Shown piece after piece: positions 58,769 through 64,000 of a stretch of 64,000 bases of DNA. Made by a program: the position numbers and the translations under genes. The stretch covers positions 143,659,501 through 143,723,500 of the forward strand of contig JASDFA010000018.1 of assembly GCA_035772735.1 (NCBI GenBank). Reading direction: 5' to 3'. Origin of the DNA: Datura wrightii. Lineage: Eukaryota > Streptophyta > Magnoliopsida > Solanales > Solanaceae. The notes under the pieces are model-generated. The model saw only the letters and a program-made list of their open reading frames with translations, was not told where the DNA came from and searched no databases. The stretch's first letter is position 1. Each line of letters begins with the position of its first letter.

Positions 58769-59459
58769 TACAAGTAAACAAGCTCAATGTTAAGCTAAAT
58801 AGTATTAACTTCAGCTAAGGTCGGGTTACGCTAAATTTACCCCACACTTAGTCCTTATCTACAGTTACGATACTACGGCAAGAATAACTTTATTTACACC
58901 AAACAACCAACTATACAATCATGCTTAGTGCGTTCAAACGAAAATTCGACGGTATAACTTCTGCGTACTACTCAGACTTCGTACAGCTAATCCCAATCAC
59001 TACCATCGCTAGCATTTTAACCATCGCACTTAGCAAAGAAAAACAACGAAACAAAAACAACAATAAAAATTCTATACAAATGAACCTCTACAACCAACCA
59101 AGTTTGAACAAATTTCAACATTTTCCCCAAACCCGAGAATTCATCGTCTATTAATCATTCAAACAATTTTTACAACGATTCAACCCATTCAACACACACA
59201 ACCCAGCATACAATTCATGATTTCAACACATTACCCACTTCACATTCAACAACGAGCCCTAGAATTGATTTCTTCCATCAAATTCGAATAATTCATGCAA
59301 TCGACAAGTTCAACCAATCAAAACGATAATCCGAACATTTATCAATCAACAAATAACTCAAATTCATGCTTAATTTCGACTTAGGGCGATTTATCTCACC
59401 TCCCATGCTTAATTTTTAATAAAATCGACAAAAACTTGAGAGAGAATCGGAAAACATAC
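58762..59459 (-). other. Possible intron before the 410-codon ORF
   Basis: In element orientation the donor-like AAG/GTATGT at 59459 and acceptor-like TTGTATTGACAG/G at 58762 enclose 698 AT-rich bases. Splicing would remove the stop that lies just upstream of the ORF, but the joined frame still shows no ATG in the visible exon. A polypurine-like TACCCCACACTTAG (+ strand) lies inside at 58838-58851. This is a prediction from sequence only. Confidence 0.35.
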
Positions 59460-60049
59460 CTTGTAGTTGAATAAGCAAAGAAAACTTGGTAATTTGTTGC
59501 CTTAAGCCATGGCACGTTGATGGGAGAGGAGTTTTGGGACGTTTGGTCACGGAAGAAAATGAAAATGAGGGGAAAAGGGGAGAATTCGGGGTTTAAAAAG
59601 TAGAAAAACACGCAGGTCACCCGGCAACCCGGTGTGACCCGTCACAATTTACACGGCAACGTGTCACGGAGTGCATCGCGGTGTACTACCTCCGTGACAC
59701 GGAGCTATTGCGATAGCTTTCTGGAAATTTTAAAATTTCTGGGTTATACCTCAACGTGTCACGGAGGTAAACGCGGAGGTCCTCCTCCGTGACACTGAGC
59801 TATCACCCCAGCTCACTGTCTTCTACATTTTATTAATTTTTCATACCTCGCCTTTTCCTTCACGATTCCGTGCACATTTTCTTCCGTTTGACCTGAAAAT
59901 CATCTCACTAAACAAAATTGGTTAGAATCATAGGTTTCACCTAACTAACAATAAAACATACTAACTAAAATGAAAAATGTTGTAATAAATCAAGAAAAAG
60001 AAAAAAGTAAAATGTATTTACACTTTACAAAATGAAAGAAAAAAAATTT
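59460..60049 (-). other. Spacer of element G with two hairpins
   Basis: No long gene. Hairpins CGTGTCACGGAG...CTCCGTGACACG at 59660-59701 and CGTGTCACGGAG...CTCCGTGACAC at 59755-59795, each with 18-base loops. They repeat the U3 hairpin of the LTR. A TTTTTAAACCCC stretch at about 59590 lies downstream in element orientation. Confidence 0.6.
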
Positions 60050-60102
60050 CACGGGTTGCCTCCCGTGCAGCGCCTGGTTTACCATCTCGGATCGACGTCA
60101 TT
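60050..60102 (-). other. Post-integrase motif with hairpin (element G)
   Basis: In element orientation GTCGATCCGAGATGGTAAAC, CAGGCGCTG, then the perfect hairpin CACGGG-AGGCAA-CCCGTG (60067-60050). It begins a few bases after the stop of the gag-protease frame, where a full Athila element would have the end of integrase. Confidence 0.8.
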
Positions 60103-60107
60103 TAAGC

Positions 60108-62390
60108 TTAATTGTCCGCTAGGGTGATGGACGATTTCTCTCGATCATTGTCCTCCCCCCAGTAGTGCTTACACCTATCCGGTGGTCTTCCTATTAACTC
60201 TCGGGAATCATTCATCTGCTTAGCATTACCATGATCAATTACATTGATCACCGAGAGTTCTTCATGCACCATCGGGAGAATGGGTGCTTTGTACGCATCG
60301 AACACCTCTACCTTGTCGTGTGCTCGCATTGTGAGTTGCCCTGCAGCTACGTCGATTAATGCTTTCCCGGTTGCCAAGAAGGGTCGTCCCAAAATAAATG
60401 GGACTTCTGCGTCTGGTTCAAAATCCAAAACAATAAAATCTACCAGGAAAATTAGGGAGCCAACTTGCACTAAAACATCCTCAACAATGCCATCCGGCCT
60501 GGCTAAGGATCGATCCGCCAACTGCAAGATTACGATTGTAGCTCTAGGACTCCCTAGACCCAACATTCTGAATACCGAAGATGGCATCAGATTTATGCTC
60601 GCTCCCAGGTCACACAATCCACGAGCTCGAATGCTCTGCCCAATAGTAAGCTGGATAGTAAAACTTCCAGGGTCTTTTAGCTTTGTGGGCAATCTATTTT
60701 GGATTCGGGAAGTGCACTCCTCAGTTAAAGCCACCGTAGCATACTCAGTCAAACGACTTTTGTTGGCCACGATGTCCTTTATGTATTTGGCATATTTAGG
60801 CACTCCCTGCAAGACATCAACAAGAGGTAAGTTAACATGTACCTGTTTAAGAACCTCCATGAATTTCTTGAAACACGCCTCCTCTTTGTGTTTCTTGAGT
60901 CGTTGAGGGAACGGGGGTGGAGGTCTTTCTGATTCAGCTTCTTTGGTCTTCCCCCTTTCCGAACTTTTCTCCCCCTCAACTTCTGCTGCTCCCGAATTTT
61001 GAGGTGGTCTTTCTGGTTCCACCTCCTTCAGCTGCAAACCACTCCTTGTGGTCACTGCATTTACCTGCTTCGGATTCAGATCCATGTCGCTCGACAGTCC
61101 TCCTCTAGGCCTTGTATTTTGGGCACTAGCAAATTGCCCAAATTGATACTCAAGAGCCTTGGTCGCTGACTGGTTATTTTTCACTTCAGCTGCCAATTTA
61201 ACATAGTCAGCCTGCAATTGCGCTTGGTTAGCGATCATGGTCTTGAACATCTCCTCAATGCTGGGTGATGGTGGTGGAGGAGGTGCATTGTTATTTCTGA
61301 ATGGAGATTGGTAGTTCTGTTGCCCTCCTTGGTTCCTTTGCACACCCTGACCCGAACTTTGGCCTTGACGGTTGTTGCTACCCCATGAAAAATTTGTATG
61401 GTTCCTCCAATTTGAATTGTAGCTACTCCCATACTGCTGATGATTTCTTTGTGCATTCCCCACAAAGTTTACTGAATCAGGATTGGCTCCACAGCACTCA
61501 GCTGAGTGCTCACTGCTTCCACACACTTCACACCACAATTGCTGGACTGCATTAACTGGAGTTGAAGGCTGGTTCAATGCCATGTTGCTGAAGTGGTTGT
61601 TCAATTGATTTTGCAAGGCAGCTATCTATGCAGCGATAGCTGTAAATCCATCCACTTCAAGCACTCCTGCTGCTTTCCTTGTTCCACCTCGTGATGAATC
61701 AGCATTCCATTCTGGATTGCCTTGTGAAATCCGGTTTAGCAAGGTGTACAGCTCCTCATAAGTCTTTTCCAGCGCTTTCCCTCCAGCTGCTGAATCTAGC
61801 AATATTTTGGTCTGGGGTTCCAAACCCTCAATAAATGTGTGCACCAACACGTCATTGGACTGATGATGATGAGGACAGTCCCGCAACATGGATTTAAATC
61901 TCTCCTAGGCTTGATATAAATTTTCTCCCTCCCTCTGTTTGAAACTTAGAATTTGACTTCTAAGTCTTGCTGTTTTGCCAGAGGGAAAAAACCTTATCAA
62001 GAACTTTCATGCAAGATCATCCCACGTTGAAATAGAATTTGGTGGCTCAGCTTTCAACCACCTCTTGGCTTCTCCGAGTAGTGAGAACGGAAATAATGTA
62101 AGCCGAACATAATCAGGTGACACTCCAGTGGGTATATAAGTGTCACTTATCTCCAAAAAGTTTTGGAGATGCTGTTGTAGGTCTTCATGAGGGAGACCGG
62201 TAAATTGCCCGCTTGTGTGCAACAGTTGCACCATATTTTGCTTGAGTTCAAATCTCCCTCCAGGCTCTGGTTTGCGGATACTGGATGTAACATTGTTGGC
62301 ATGTGGGATTTCCACCTCGCGAACCGGCCTTGCTGCTGCTTCTTCGGGCACTAACACTGCCCTTACTATCGGTGGATTTTGTTGCTCCAT
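60108..62390 (-). pseudogene. gag-protease polyprotein fused to an integrase tail
   Basis: One frame of about 760 codons from MEQQNPPIVRAV at 62390 to SSITLADN, interrupted only by three stops (near 62005, 61906 and 61624). Domains in order: gag (GQFTGLPHEDLQQHLQNFLE, LFPFSLLGEAKRWLKAEPPN, HHHQSNDVLVHTFIEGLEPQ), a Cys-rich site CEVCGSSEHSAECC, a Gln/Asn-rich and Pro-rich linker, then aspartic protease with CDLGASINLMPSSVFRMLGL and EVPFILGRPFLATGKALIDV. The last residues RCKHYWGEDNDREKSSITL resemble the end of Athila integrases, not protease. It would build and mature particles; RT and integrase must come from elsewhere. Confidence 0.85.
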
Positions 62391-62616
62391 AATGGTCTAT
62401 CTGAGCAACTGCAGCTTTCTTTGTAGGGCTTCTCTCCGTTTACTGTGAAATATACACTCAGGCTCTATATAAGATTCCACCAGCTCTCTGTCTCTTTCCA
62501 GTGTTCACAACAATTACGTCTGCAAAATATAGGGTAAGACCAAGTTGTCAACACTTAAGAAAAGAAAATAAAAATACAGTAAAATTAACACTTAAAACAA
62601 ATTCACCAATTGCCAA
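62391..62616 (-). other. Leader of element G
   Basis: Untranslated region between primer site and gag start in element orientation. No further feature seen. Confidence 0.6.
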
Positions 62617-62635
62617 GTCCCCGGCAACGACGCCA
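62617..62635 (-). other. Primer-binding site of element G, tRNA-Asp
   Basis: TGGCGTCGTTGCCGGGGAC in element orientation, one base from TGGCGCCGTTGCCGGGGAC, the complement of the tRNA-Asp 3' end. Confidence 0.9.
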
Positions 62636-62641
62636 AAAACT

Positions 62642-64000
62642 TGTTCGGTGCGTAGTATGGGTATTATAAAACAGACACGCAAGTGCACGTGGTCGAACAA
62701 GTAGTAAGTGGCTTTAGTAAGCCAAGTATCGATCCCACAGAGACTTGGGATAAGTGCAATTTGCTCAAGTATACTATATTTTTACTTCTAAATATGCTGA
62801 CAACTAAATAACCAAAAATTGAATAATTTGTTTTATAAATTTTATACTAAACTACAAACAATTATCTACTTTGAATTTGGACTATGGATAAAAGCATGCC
62901 GAGGTTAAAGAACATGCAATGAAACTGATTATCATCATAAATTGGTTAATCTTTTCTTCCAGTTGCTAGCTAAGAACAATTGCCAAGAGATTAAAACTCT
63001 CGTATTTAATCTCACTTAAGAATCATGAACCATCCGTCTACATTTCTGTGATCAAATGCAATTCATGTTCTAGCCATACAATTCCGGTTCCTAAATTGAC
63101 TAATACGGCTTTCAAGTATATTTCTATCAGGAAAGCACATCAAAACTCAATTTTCCCAAATCAAGTAAAGAACAATATCCTATTAATTCACAACTTTCCA
63201 ATTTCGTGCTCTCTCGAGTGAAATCGGACTTTTTTGATGTACATTAATGTAGGCCACACACCAATGCAGTAAGAACAAGAATTAACAGAACAACATGGAA
63301 GAAAAAGATGAAAAACCATATAATCAATAATCAAAATTCATCACAAGTGTTCATAACCTCAGCAAGGAAGGGAATTAGCCACTCATTTGTGGATTAATCA
63401 TCCTAAAACAAGTGTTAATCATACAAACTATTGAATTAGAGAAGAAAGAAAGAGAGAAAAAACCCTGAAATTTTCGTCCCTCAACTGCCTGTAACCCACG
63501 TCCTTGCTCCACCAAGTCTGAATTATGAAAAATACACTTAAGTGTTCTATTTATACTAGTGGGAATTTTTCCCGGAATAATGAGCAACGTGTCACCGAGT
63601 GCATCACAGAACACTGCCTCCGTGACACGCCGTGAACGCGGACCCTTACTGGAACTGGGGTCAAGGAAATCAAACACCAACGTGGCATGGCGTGCAACGT
63701 GGAGGCTAGCCACCGTGCCACGGAGCAGACGCGAACCTCCAATGGAAATTGGTGAATTTTCACCCTCCAGGCAGAATGACTCCGCGATGGCCGCGTGACA
63801 TGGCTCCATCGCGAGCCCCTTTAATTTGTGCAGTCCAATGCCTTTTTCCTTGCTCGATTCCAAGTCCAACTCCGATATCATCCAACATGCATTTTAGCTC
63901 CTCGAAATCACATTTTACCTACAAAACAATGCTAATCATGTTGGTTAGTATAAATTCACATTTTATTACCAATTACATGAAAACGTATACATATTGCTAG
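62642..64000 (-). repeat. 5' LTR of element G (cut by window end)
   Basis: Direct copy of 54226-55585; about 60 more bases are expected beyond the window. Most differences in U3 are CG-to-TG or CA changes (for example at 63655-63705 and 63785-63815). Confidence 0.9.

Larger units (their letters stand above)
54226..64000 (-). mobile_element. Element G: recent RT-less Athila derivative with extra ORF
   Basis: Minus-strand order: 5' LTR (62642 to beyond 64000), tRNA-Asp primer site, gag-protease frame 62390-60108 ending in an integrase-like tail, post-integrase hairpin motif, spacer with hairpins, 410-codon ORF 58768-57536, 3' region, polypurine tract 55664-55648, 3' LTR 55647-54226. RT, RNase H and integrase core are absent, so it must borrow them from another element. 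LTRs differ by about 8 sites in the first 600 bases by eye. The flank 54221-54225 is AGGCT; the other flank is outside the window. Confidence 0.9.

Noticed and set aside
60244..60906. 220-codon open frame on + opposite gag-protease
   Set aside because: It is antisense to the conserved protease region, which clearly reads on minus; no domain of its own.
62617..62635. tRNA-like match
   Set aside because: Only the 3' end of tRNA-Asp is matched; it is a primer-binding site, not a tRNA gene.

Overview
This is plant nuclear repeat DNA: about 64 kb of nested Ty3/gypsy LTR retrotransposons, with no recognisable host gene, tRNA or rRNA. The two main lineages are Athila-like elements (primer-binding site matching tRNA-Asp, polypurine tract of the TTAAGTTGGGGGTG type) and Tekay/Del-like chromoviruses (primer site TTGGTATCAGAGC matching initiator tRNA-Met, integrase followed by a chromodomain). 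The AT-rich base composition, these lineages and the style of the LTRs suggest a dicot, perhaps Solanaceae; the species cannot be fixed from the sequence alone. Almost every coding region is broken by stops and frameshifts. The exceptions are a 410-codon open frame (57536-58768) and a gag-protease frame interrupted only by three stops (60108-62390).

Layout. 1-3822 (A): decayed + strand copy of a reverse-transcriptase-less Athila derivative. 3823-42777 (element 1): old Athila-like element on + with both LTRs, split by two later insertions. Block B (8157-28141) sits inside its RNase H sequence with a 5-bp target duplication CTGCC; removing the block restores the reading frame. Block C (29693-39282) is a minus-strand Tekay element inside the integrase C-terminus. 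Block B itself holds a Tekay LTR fragment, a younger near-complete minus Tekay element (F, 9378-18517), a + LTR fragment, the 3' half of another Athila element (E, 19429-22927), and a 3.3-kb LTR of another gypsy family (D, 23602-26901).

42778-54225: a degenerate Athila-like element with no visible pol (H), a head-to-head pair of LTRs of one family (I), a third partial LTR of that family followed by primer site and gag, and a + Tekay LTR and gag start (J) interrupting that gag. 54226-64000: element G on the minus strand, inserted in the gag of J. It has about 1.42-kb LTRs that look about 98% alike by eye (the right one is cut by the window end), gag-protease, no RT/RNase H/integrase domains, and the 410-codon ORF of the putative plant transposon protein class.

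The most interesting signals are: (1) a conserved motif just after the integrase stop, containing a 6-bp hairpin whose stem covaries between unrelated copies; (2) a mobile family (G and A) in which protease is joined directly to the last codons of integrase, next to an extra ORF; (3) family-specific arrays of short inverted repeats placed just upstream of the TATA box in several LTR families; (4) extra polypurine-tract copies inside the Athila-type elements. All boundaries and identities were judged by eye.
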